64,000 nt of DNA from JBGTSJ01 sp041940305 (GTDB lineage: Bacteria > Planctomycetota > Planctomycetia > Planctomycetales > Planctomycetaceae). The stretch is taken from NCBI GenBank assembly GCA_041940305.1, contig JBGTSJ010000012.1:124001-188000 (forward strand), read 5' to 3'. Of the stretch, positions 1 to 8,400 are shown piece by piece (within the stretch, counting starts at the first letter, position 1; each line of letters opens with the position of its first letter). The notes under the pieces were generated by a model. That model was not told where the DNA came from. It saw only the letters and a program-made list of their open reading frames with translations, and ran no database searches. A program made the position numbers and the translations under genes.

Positions 1-2332
1 GCTGGTCCTGCGACGTAAGTTCGTACAGCCTGCCCGAGACCTGATCCAGCGTCTTTCCGGACTTCTCCTGAATGAGCGTTTCGAGGTCGCGCAGTTCGCT
101 TAACTCGCCTTCGAAGTCGGCGAGATCGGCCGCGGTAACCCCGGGCCACTCGTCGATGATGGCGGTCTTGATGTCGGGCCATTGCTCTTTGAGGGTGGCG
201 GCGTCCATGCGGAGGGGGAGTTCCTGCCGGTCGGCGATGATGAGCAGGCTGTTGCGGGCGACGGTGTCGATGGGTTTGGGGCGCCCCTCGGAGACGACCG
301 GGATACTGCCGAACGCAGCGAAGTCCATCTCTCCCTTCTCATAGGACGGCATCCGCGACTTGCTCAAGAGGTAGCCTCCGAACACGGCCACGACACAGGC
401 AACGACGGCCCATTCGACCAGGCTGGACGGGGGGCGACGGGTGGGGGCGATGTCGGGGAGCACATCTTCGCGCGACTCGCGCGGGCGGCGGCGCGCCACT
501 TCGCTCGCCGATGGTTCGTCCGCTGTGTCGTCGGCCGGCAGCGCGGCTGCGGTCGTTACCTGCCCGCGGGCGCGGCGCTGCAGGAAACGCATTTGCGTCA
601 GACCGAACTGGGCCAGCATGCCAACCAGGACGATCATGCAGGCGACGTAGGGGATCATCCAGCCGGTGTTTTTCACGACCTGCAGGGTGGTCCATTCGCG
701 GGTGCTCCCGGGAACGCCGCCGGCCGGGGTATAACTGCTCTGGTAGAAGGTTTCGCCAGCGTAACGGAGCGGGTTGTTCATCCAGATGCGGACGTTGTCC
801 CGGTCGATGCCATGCCGCTCGTCCACGAGATGAATGTAGGACGAGTAGTCGCGCGGAGTGTTCGTGCCGATGTAGTCTTCCTTTTTGACGTCGAGCAGCG
901 TGACCTGGTACGGCTTGTAGACACGCTTGAAGCGGAGATCGATGTCGTACGACTGATTGCCGACCTGCACCGTCTGGCGGTCGCGGCCCATGTTGAACAG
1001 ATCCAGCTGAATGCCGACGAGCCAGGTGCCGAGGTTCTTGCCGGTCTCGCGCTCGTTGAGCTGAATGTAGGCGGCGGCGAAATCGACTTCCGAGTCGGTG
1101 CCGGTGGAGGCCTTCAGCGGCTGAGCGGATTCGCGGAGTCCGATGCCCTGCGTGGCGGGGTTGGGATCGTCCGCCTGGCCCGGAACGCGCGGGATGAGGC
1201 GGGCGTTCGGGAAGTACTGCAGCACTTTGACCTGCACGGGGAGGTCGCCGCCGGAGATCGTCTCTCCCTCCTTCAGCATGCGGCCGGGGATGACGGTGTG
1301 GGTCTGCTCGTTTCCCTCGCCGGAGCGGACGAAGGCGAGTTCGACCTCGCGGACGTCCTCGACGAAGTTGGTGGTGCGGCCTTCCTCGATGCGCATCTGG
1401 GCCTCTTCCGCCTGCACGCCGACGAGGACTTCACTGACCATCATCAGGCCGACGCCACCGTGGAGCAGGACGATGCCGGCGCGCTTCTTGAACACCAGCA
1501 CGCAACCGGCGAGGAGCACCAGCCCGGCGATGGTGGCTTTGACGAGCTGGTACATGATCCGCATGTAGGCGTCGTCGAGACGACCGCCGGGGCCCTGGAT
1601 GATCGTCCAGAGGAGCGTGGCGCCAACGGTGAGAGCGATGAACCCCATCAACCAGCGGATGCCCGACTGTCCCGGGCCGGCGCTGAAGATGCCGTACACC
1701 GACGCGGCCACTACGGCCAGCAATCCGAGTTGGAGCATCGCCCAGAGGGCGCTCCAGCTGATCAGGGCCTCACCCTGAAAGCCGTCGGGATTCGAGCCGC
1801 TCATTATGACGAGCGTGGTGACCAGCCCGCCGACGGCGAGGACGCCCACTCCGGTCCACAGCCGCGTGCCGCTCGTCTGCACCTTGAACCGCACGAGGTG
1901 CGCGGCGAAGAGATTGAGCATCATCACCGCGCCGATCAGCCACCCCTTGGGAAAGGGGATGCCCATCCAGCTCGGCAGGTCCGGCTTGCTGGGGAAGAAC
2001 GAGGGGGGCGCGAACAACTGGAAGTCGACCCACACGAAGAACGCGCGGACATTGATCCAGGGAAAGCTGCCGACGAACACATCCGCGGGATTCACCCGAA
2101 AGTAGACGTTGATGACCTCCCAGATGTCCTGGTTCACCTGTGCGAGTGTGCCGGCGAGGACGATGAACGTGGCCAGCGCGAACAGCACGACGGTGAGCTT
2201 GAGCGAGGCGAGCGGCTTGAGCGCGCGGCGGAACGGCTCGGAGAACTGCCAGTCCGGTTCGCTCTCCGGGAGGTCGAGGACGTCCCGGCGGGGGAGAGCG
2301 TCATCGGTGCGGCGGGAAGTTGTGGCTGACAT
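1..2332 (-). CDS. ResB-family cytochrome c biogenesis protein, probably ResB-CcsA fusion (3' partial)
   Basis: The reading frame opens at ATG 2332-2330 and stays open for 777 codons to the left edge, so the C-terminus is missing. Residues about 45-64 form a hydrophobic segment ending in a G-T-L motif typical of the first ResB helix. More hydrophobic segments lie near residues 135-155, 165-200 and 560-580, with a long soluble region (about 270-540) between them. Near residue 686 the motif GRPKPIDT resembles the linker between the ResB and CcsA halves of fused CcsBA proteins of Bacteroidetes. ResB/Ccs1 and CcsA form the system II haem exporter and cytochrome c ligation complex in the cytoplasmic membrane. 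The family call rests on topology and motifs. That a CcsA half lies beyond the edge is inference from the length and the linker. Confidence 0.75.
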   Translation of the reverse strand, partial: MSATTSRRTDDALPRRDVLDLPESEPDWQFSEPFRRALKPLASLKLTVVLFALATFIVLAGTLAQVNQDIWEVINVYFRVNPADVFVGSFPWINVRAFFVWVDFQLFAPPSFFPSKPDLPSWMGIPFPKGWLIGAVMMLNLFAAHLVRFKVQTSGTRLWTGVGVLAVGGLVTTLVIMSGSNPDGFQGEALISWSALWAMLQLGLLAVVAASVYGIFSAGPGQSGIRWLMGFIALTVGATLLWTIIQGPGGRLDDAYMRIMYQLVKATIAGLVLLAGCVLVFKKRAGIVLLHGGVGLMMVSEVLVGVQAEEAQMRIEEGRTTNFVEDVREVELAFVRSGEGNEQTHTVIPGRMLKEGETISGGDLPVQVKVLQYFPNARLIPRVPGQADDPNPATQGIGLRESAQPLKASTGTDSEVDFAAAYIQLNERETGKNLGTWLVGIQLDLFNMGRDRQTVQVGNQSYDIDLRFKRVYKPYQVTLLDVKKEDYIGTNTPRDYSSYIHLVDERHGIDRDNVRIWMNNPLRYAGETFYQSSYTPAGGVPGSTREWTTLQVVKNTGWMIPYVACMIVLVGMLAQFGLTQMRFLQRRARGQVTTAAALPADDTADEPSASEVARRRPRESREDVLPDIAPTRRPPSSLVEWAVVACVVAVFGGYLLSKSRMPSYEKGEMDFAAFGSIPVVSEGRPKPIDTVARNSLLIIADRQELPLRMDAATLKEQWPDIKTAIIDEWPGVTAADLADFEGELSELRDLETLIQEKSGKTLDQVSGRLYELTSQDQ

Positions 2333-2386
2333 CGGATCGTGTTGTCCTTCCGTATCGCGACGTGGGCCCAGTCGCGGTCGCCGTCG

Positions 2387-2407
2387 GCTCCCCGCTAGAC
2401 GGGGAGC
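2387..2407 (-). terminator. Hairpin after lipoprotein gene
   Basis: An 8-bp perfect inverted repeat, GCTCCCCG / CGGGGAGC with loop CTAGA, begins 13 nt past the stop codon of the lipoprotein gene on the minus strand and ends 54 nt before the next start codon. There is no clear T-run, so it may be an attenuator, an mRNA 3' stabiliser or a copy of a dispersed palindrome. A related left half recurs at 23930-23957. Confidence 0.45.
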
Positions 2408-2419
2408 GGTCGGCGTTGA

Positions 2420-3493
2420 TCAGAATTCGATGGACTCAGTGAATTGCTGGAAACGTTCGCGTTCGCGGGCGGCGAGGTCGTTGGGGCCGATCAGCTTGAC
2501 GAACCAGCTGGCCTGAGCGCGCTCGTCTGGAATGATGACGCCGAAGATTGTTTTTTCACTGCCGATCAGATCGACCTGCAGCGCATCGCGGCCGTCGATC
2601 TGAATGGGGCGTGAGGCGTCGGCCAATGCGTCGGACGTAAGGCCGACCTGTCCGGCCCAGCGGGCGAGATTCGCTTCAGCGGAACCTCCGGCAAGCGAGA
2701 GGCTGATATCGACCTGCTGATCGCCGTCCTGCACTGTCCATAGCGCGAGCTGGAACTGACTGGCGGGTTGCTCGGTCCACTCCGGCGGAACGGAGTAGGT
2801 CGGGGGACGCATCTCGGGCTGCGGCTGCGAAGCCGCGGCCACGTCGGCCGGTGGAGTTGAGGAGGAGGCCGCGGTGCCGGGACGCGGAAGGATGGCGGCG
2901 AGGATGGCGGAGGGATTGCCGTCCGGGTCCTTGCCAGTGAGTTGGACGAGAACGACGCGCTGACCATTCGATTCGGACTCGCGCAGTTCGCCCGACTCAG
3001 CGGCGGTCTCTTTCCAGTTCGCGGAGTCGGCCGGAGGGAGACCGACCTGGCCGCGCCAGCGATCGATGTTCACCTTGAGATACTCGTCGCTGCCCGGATC
3101 CTCAGCGGAGAGGGTGCTGATCGCGATCTCCAGCGGAGGTTCGCTGCCGTCGAGCGTGAGCGTGGCGTAGCGGAAGCTGTTGGCCGACGTCGTGGTCCAG
3201 CCGTCGGGGTTAGTCCAGGTGGGAGTGCCGTCCGAGCGGAATTCCACGGTCTTGAGGAACTGGGCGAACGTGTCGCCCTGGGCGAGGACGACGTCCGGCG
3301 GTCCCTGCATCTTGAAGAACCAAGCGGTGCCCGGCACGGCCTGCGGAACGGCGGCCGCGGGGGGACCGGTGAGGTTCTCGACCGTGTAGCTGCGAATGCC
3401 TTCGTGTTCTGCGCATCCGGCCACCAGAACGCCAAGAGCGGCGAAGAGGGAGAGCGGGACGCGCGGATACCGTAGTGACGTGCAAATACGCAT
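2420..3493 (-). CDS. Lipoprotein with an internal duplication, function unknown
   Basis: The start was placed at ATG 3493 instead of the longest frame (3565) because it yields a clean lipoprotein signal: positive N-terminus, hydrophobic core and lipobox LVAGC with Cys27. The mature protein (total 357 aa) contains two related modules of about 130 residues. Both pass through a beta-rich stretch (FRYATLTLDG in the first, FQLALWTVQDG in the second), then a stretch ending in RWxGQVGL, then a segment ending in a strand with VQLTGKD or VDLIGSEK. This is an internal duplication visible in the sequence. I do not recognise an enzymatic motif. The gene lies 87 nt upstream of the ResB gene on the same strand, so the two may be co-transcribed and the lipoprotein may act at the outer face of the same membrane. 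That link is inference. Confidence 0.7.
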   Translation of the reverse strand: MRICTSLRYPRVPLSLFAALGVLVAGCAEHEGIRSYTVENLTGPPAAAVPQAVPGTAWFFKMQGPPDVVLAQGDTFAQFLKTVEFRSDGTPTWTNPDGWTTTSANSFRYATLTLDGSEPPLEIAISTLSAEDPGSDEYLKVNIDRWRGQVGLPPADSANWKETAAESGELRESESNGQRVVLVQLTGKDPDGNPSAILAAILPRPGTAASSSTPPADVAAASQPQPEMRPPTYSVPPEWTEQPASQFQLALWTVQDGDQQVDISLSLAGGSAEANLARWAGQVGLTSDALADASRPIQIDGRDALQVDLIGSEKTIFGVIIPDERAQASWFVKLIGPNDLAARERERFQQFTESIEF

Positions 3494-3770
3494 GAGGCGA
3501 GCGGACGGAGAACGGGGGTTCGTCCGGCCGTGAAGGAGGGCGGGACCGCGTTGGTGCGGGTACACAAGGACGGCCCAGCAACCCGACCGGCCGCGGCGTC
3601 CACTGCATTATAGTCCCGCGGGAAAGCGAAAGTACACGGTTGGAATGGAGAGAACCGAAGTTGGGAGGGGAGAGCGATCAGGGGCGCACCCAGCGGTCCT
3701 GGAGGTCGCGGTGCGTGGGCGGAACCGCAGCGGCGGCACAGGGTGGAACACAGCTCTCGGCAAATGAAAA

Positions 3771-3803
3771 CGCCGCCGCGTCGCACTGGGCGTCGCGGCG
3801 GCG
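3771..3803. repeat. GC-rich perfect-arm palindrome
   Basis: Arms CGCCGCCGCGTCGC and GCGTCGCGGCGGCG pair over 13 of 14 positions around a short loop. The arms are symmetric enough that both strands read as a PPRR...RRGG-like peptide, which explains the overlapping spurious frames on both strands. It could be a bidirectional terminator or a dispersed palindromic element. Confidence 0.6.
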
Positions 3804-4270
3804 TGTTCAAGATCCTCTCGGGCGATTGCGACGGATGGAGTCGCTGCGAGACGAGCGGCGGTCCGGCCCTGTCAAGCAGGCGCCGTTTAGCGACCGTGGC
3901 TCACGCTGTGTTATGGTCCTCCGGCGGATTGGCCAGCGAGAGGGATGGCGAACGCGGGACGGGAGACCCGTTCCACATCGCACCAGACTGCAAGCAGTTC
4001 CGGTGCATCATTCATCGGCAGTTGGACGGGAAGAATGCGGTCGAATTCGGGGAAACAATCCAGTGTCGAGGGAATGTTGGGAGGGGGAGGAAGCCATTAG
4101 CCGGCAATACGTTGATCGTACAGGATGCATCCGCTCGATGGGGTTCGCCCTCTCCCCGTGAGGACGTTCGACTTCACGGCGATTCAGGCGGTGAGAGGGT
4201 CGGGGATGAGCGGTACATCGGAGCGTCGTCCCAGCCCCTCATCCGGCCGTCGGCGACCGTCGGGCACCTT

Positions 4271-4310
4271 CTCTCCGCAGGAACGTCGGTCTCTTCGCAG
4301 GAACGTCGGT
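4271..4310. repeat. Two-copy 20-bp tandem repeat
   Basis: Positions 4271-4290 and 4291-4310 are identical except for one base; both end in CGCAGGAACGTCGGT. A TTGACA hexamer follows directly at 4310-4315 but has no good -10 partner at normal spacing. A regulator-binding site upstream of the STAS gene is possible but untested. Confidence 0.5.
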
Positions 4311-4569
4311 TGACAGATGGGTACTGTGCGCGGGGAGACGGGGGCGATTCCAGTCTTCCTGAGCATTCGCACCTCCGATCGTGCACGGGCGTACGGCGTG
4401 GCTTGACTTCGTCCGGCCGGCGGATGAAGATCAGGTCTTGGCGTACTCATGGTGAGACGCCGCAACACCTTCGGTGTGACCGGACGTCCCTGCAGGAGCG
4501 GGCTTCCTGGCGTCGCGTGGCGACGCAGCGACGGGCCGGGCGATTCACACGGGCAGCACAGGTGACGAA

Positions 4570-4926
4570 ATGTCCGCTGGTCAGCGACGACTCGACATTG
4601 AAGACGCGGGCGATGTGACGATCGCACGCTTCGTGGACAAGAAGATCCTCGACGAGAACAACATTCAGATCATCGGCAACCAGTTGTTCGGTCTGATCGA
4701 GGAGGACGGCCGCAAGAAGATCGTGCTGGACTTCTCGAACGTCGAATACCTGTCGAGCGCCGCGCTCGGCAAGCTGATCACGCTGAACAACAAGGCGAAG
4801 TCGGCGAAGGGGAAGCTGCGGCTGTGCGGCATCCGGCCCGACATTTACGAAGTGTTCGCGATCACCAAGCTGAACACCGTGTTCGACATCAAAGAGGACC
4901 GGGACCAGGCCCTGGCCGGTTTCTAG
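4570..4926 (+). CDS. STAS-domain anti-sigma factor antagonist (RsbV/SpoIIAA type)
   Basis: This 118-residue protein has the length and pattern of a single STAS domain. The core motif LSSAALGKL aligns with M-D-S-S-G-L-G of SpoIIAA, which places the phosphorylatable serine at Ser63, so the switch residue is present. The Asp before it is replaced by Ser62. In this family the unphosphorylated antagonist binds its anti-sigma kinase and frees a sigma factor or other target; phosphorylation by that kinase resets it. The gene for a kinase of the right family follows 124 nt downstream on the same strand, so the two form a partner-switching pair. No sigma factor gene is adjacent, so the output is unknown. 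Confidence 0.9.
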   Translation: MSAGQRRLDIEDAGDVTIARFVDKKILDENNIQIIGNQLFGLIEEDGRKKIVLDFSNVEYLSSAALGKLITLNNKAKSAKGKLRLCGIRPDIYEVFAITKLNTVFDIKEDRDQALAGF

Positions 4927-5050
4927 TCGTTGCCGCTCGAGGCCGTCGTCGCTCGGGTCGCAGCGGCGGAGGACAGCGTTGGAACGGAGATGCGGGCTGC
5001 AGGAGGCAGTGACTCGGTACGTGAAACGCACCGCCATCCAACGATCGGAC

Positions 5051-5476
5051 ATGTCGACGACAGAGCGATTATCCGAGACCATCCCGAGCGAACTGCAGGC
5101 CGCCGAGCGCGTTCAGGAGCAGATCGTCGCGATGCTGGAGCGGATGGAATATCCCGCCCGGGATGTGTTCGGCATGCGGCTGGCGCTGGAAGAGGCGATC
5201 GTCAACGCCATCAAGCACGGCAACCGGATGGACCCGAAGAAAACGGTGTCCATACGCTGCGAGATCGACGCACACCGCGTGCACGTGCAGATCGAGGACG
5301 AGGGGCCGGGCTTCAGTCCGACGGACGTACCGGACCCGACCGCGGAGGAGAACCTGGAAAAGCCCGGCGGACGCGGAATCATGCTGATGAAGGCCTTTAT
5401 GACGAAGGTCGAGTACAACGCCCGAGGGAACCAGGTCACGCTGGAGAAGACGCGCGACGCGGAAGCGGCCGAGTAG
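5051..5476 (+). CDS. Anti-sigma-type serine kinase (RsbW family, HATPase_c_2)
   Basis: The start was placed at ATG 5051, giving 141 residues; a TTG at 4979 would add 24 residues that do not look like the family. It has the GHKL ATP-binding motifs in order: an N-box around Glu48-Asn52 with HGN at 56-58, a G1 box DEGPGF at 83-88, and a G2 box GGRG at 106-109. RsbW/SpoIIAB-type proteins bind a sigma factor or signalling partner and phosphorylate the cognate STAS antagonist, here the product of the gene just upstream. The gene ends 16 nt before the end of the convergent kinase-WD40 gene. Confidence 0.88.
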   Translation: MSTTERLSETIPSELQAAERVQEQIVAMLERMEYPARDVFGMRLALEEAIVNAIKHGNRMDPKKTVSIRCEIDAHRVHVQIEDEGPGFSPTDVPDPTAEENLEKPGGRGIMLMKAFMTKVEYNARGNQVTLEKTRDAEAAE

Positions 5477-5492
5477 AGAGCGGGCGGACGTC

Positions 5493-8400
5493 CTATTGCA
5501 GTCCGCGCAGTTCGGGAGGGCCGCCAGCTTCGGCCAGCCGGCGGGCCCGGTCCGTCCAGTCGGACTCTTCCAGCACCCGCGCTACGCCGTGCTCGTCGAG
5601 CTCCATGCCGGTAATGACTTGGATCCAGGTGATGAGCTGACCGCGCGATCCCTCCAGGTCGTGCGGCAGATCGCAGACGTAGAAGCTGCCGTCGGAGCTG
5701 CCGAGAATGTAGTTCGCGTGACCGGGCAAAAAGGCGGCGGCCTCCGTGGCGCCGCGATGCGTGAAGCGGACTCCGAGCGGCCTGCCGGTTTGAGCGTCCC
5801 ACACCTGGGCGCTGCCTCCCATCGTGCCGGTGAGGACGAGATCCAGTTCGGGATGGAACTGCACGGTCCAGGCGAGGCCTTCGACGCGGAGCGGGGGCAC
5901 AGTCTCCTGTCCTGAGGGATCGATGAAGTGAACGAGCCCCCCCTGCGTGGAGATGGCGAGGCGCCGGTCGCGCGGCGAGAAGTCGAGGCAGGTAGCCGGG
6001 GACTCGAAGAGCAGCGTGACGGCCGGGGTGACCGACTTCGGATCGAACAGCCAGACCTCACCCTGCCAGGCGGCGGTGGCGAAGCGGCTGGTCGCCGGCT
6101 CGTAGGTGACGTACTGCACGCGGCCGGGATGCGAGAGCGGCTTGCCGATGAGCGCCTGCGATGGAATGTCCCACAGCCGGGCGTGCTCATCATGGCAGCC
6201 GGTGAGTAATTGGTCGCCGTCGGGACAGAAGGCGATCGAGTAGATTTCGCGGCCGTCGTGCGAGAGGGGGCCGGCGATCAGTTCGCCGTCACCCGCATCC
6301 CACACGAATGCGTCGCCGCCGCGGGTGGCCGATGCAACACGGCGGCCATCGTCGGAGACGGCGACGGCGAAGATTGGCGCATCGTGCGGCAGTTCGCGGC
6401 GCTGAGCGAAGTTGGAGGTGGACCAGATGCGGACGGCTTTGTCCTCTCCGCCGGTGACGAGGAAATCCCCGTCGGGAGAAGGGGCGAGATCGCGCGTGCC
6501 GTGCTCGTGAGCCTGCACGCGGGTCACGCTGGCTGAGCTCGGCAGCTGCCAGATGCGGGCGACGCCGTCCCAGCAGCCAGAGGAAGCCGTCGAGCCGTCG
6601 GGACTGAGGGCGACCGCATAGACCTGGCTGCGATGGGGCATGGGAGGACAGATCGGCTGCAGCGTTTCCACTTCCCAGAGACGGGCGGTGGCGTCCCAAC
6701 TGCTGGTGGCGAGACGGTCTCCCTGCTCGCTGAAGGCGACGGAACCGACGGGCCCGTTATGCTTCACGCGCCGGGGCGAAGCCGTGGCATCCTGCAGGTC
6801 CCAGAGGACCACCTCACCGCCGAACGTTGCGGCTGCCACCCATCGATCGTCGGGAGAGATGGCGACGTCGAGGACCTGGTCGTCGTGTTCCAGTGGGGCG
6901 TGAAGCTCTTCGGCAGTGGTGGAATCCCAGAGGCGGACCAGGCCGCTGCGTCCGCCGGCGGCGACGATGCGGCCGTCCTGACTGCACGCGACGGCGTTGA
7001 GGCGATCCTGGTGGATGAGGTCGACGCCGGTCGACGAGCGGGTAGCGACATCCCAGATGCGGGCCGTTCCATCTCCGCCGGCCGTCATCAGCAGCTTCTC
7101 ATCCCCACTGATGCAGGCGCCGCGGATACCCGGTTCATAAACGATGGGATCTCCCTGGGGAGCGCCGGTGGCGGCGTCCCAGAACTCGACTCGGCCGGAC
7201 TCGGCCGCGGTGATGAGCGTCCGCCCGCGGCCGGCGAAGAGCACGGTACGGACAGGCGCGCCGACTTCCAGCGGATCGAACAGGAGGCTGCCATCGGCCG
7301 TGTTCCAGATACGGACCATGCCCCCTTCGGTGCCGGAAGCGGCGTGCTTCCCGTCGGGACTGAACGCAACGCAGCGAACCCAGTCGTCGTGCTGCACGCA
7401 CGTCGAGAGCTGCGCGATCTGGCTGCTCCAACTGGCGAGGTTCACGCGGATCACCCGCTTGATGGCGGAGTCTTCCGGCGTGAGGTCCAGTGCATGCGCC
7501 AGCCAGAGCAATCCCAGCGCGGCATCGCCCGCTTCGCACATCTGCACGCCGCGCTGCAGCGCGAGGTCAGCCGAAGTTTCCTCGGCGACGTGGCGGGCGA
7601 CTTCTGCCTGTTTGCGGAGGTCGTTGATCTTCCAGACACCGGCGACGGCCGAACTGAACAATAACAGCACGGCCGCCGTGATGAGGGCGATGCGGCGGCG
7701 GTTGCGGCGGACGTACTTGCGGACGAAGTACTTGGCGGTCAGCGGCTGGGCGTGGACGACTTCGTGCTTTTCCCAGCGCTCCAGGTCGCGCGCCAGGTCG
7801 AGGGCGCTGGCGTAGCGGCGGTCGGGATCCTTCTCCAGACACTTCATCACGATCGCTTCGAGATCGCTGGAAATGGCCCGCGAGTATTTGCGCGGACGCA
7901 CCGGCTCCTTGGACTGGATCTGCTGCATCAGCCCGACTGTGGAATGCTCTGCCCCGGCGCCAAACAGCGGGTGCAGCGTCAGCAGCTCCCAGAGCGTCGC
8001 GCCGAGGCTGTAGACGTCGGAGCGGACGGTCACCTGATCCACGGCGAGCACCTGCTCGGGACTGGCGTAGCGCAGTGTGCCGACGAACTGGCGGGTGCGG
8101 GTGAGGCGGCCGTCAGTTTCGTCCATCATCTGGGCGAGACCGAGATCCATGAGGACGGCGTTGTCCTTATCACCGGTCACCATGATGTTGGCCGGCTTGA
8201 TGTCCCGGTGGATCACCCCGTTGGCATGCAGTGCGTGCACCGCATGAGCGACCTGCCGGACGATCCGCACGATGTGCTCGACGTACTCGGTGGAAACGGG
8301 AGGCACCGTCTCCCGCGCTTCAAAGGGCTTGATCTCCGAGGGCTTCAGCGCCTGCCGTCCGTTCTCATCGGGCGCATGGTGCTCTCCGCTGGAGCCGGCG

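Larger units (their letters stand above)
3494..4569. other. Gene-poor divergent intergenic region (about 1.1 kb)
   Basis: The region separates the minus-strand lipoprotein gene from the plus-strand STAS gene. Open frames here (for example 3743-4618 plus) have no recognisable domain and overlap the real STAS start, so I do not call them. It holds a large palindrome at 3771-3803 and a 20-bp tandem repeat at 4271-4310. No tRNA cloverleaf or riboswitch was seen. Confidence 0.6.

Noticed and set aside
182..2329. A 715-codon plus-strand open frame opposite the ResB gene
   Set aside because: It is the antisense shadow of a real gene in GC-rich DNA: the composition is His/Asp/Glu-rich without any domain, and the minus strand carries clear membrane helices.
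3743..4618. A 291-codon plus-strand frame before the STAS gene
   Set aside because: It includes the palindrome, overlaps the STAS start, and shows no domain.
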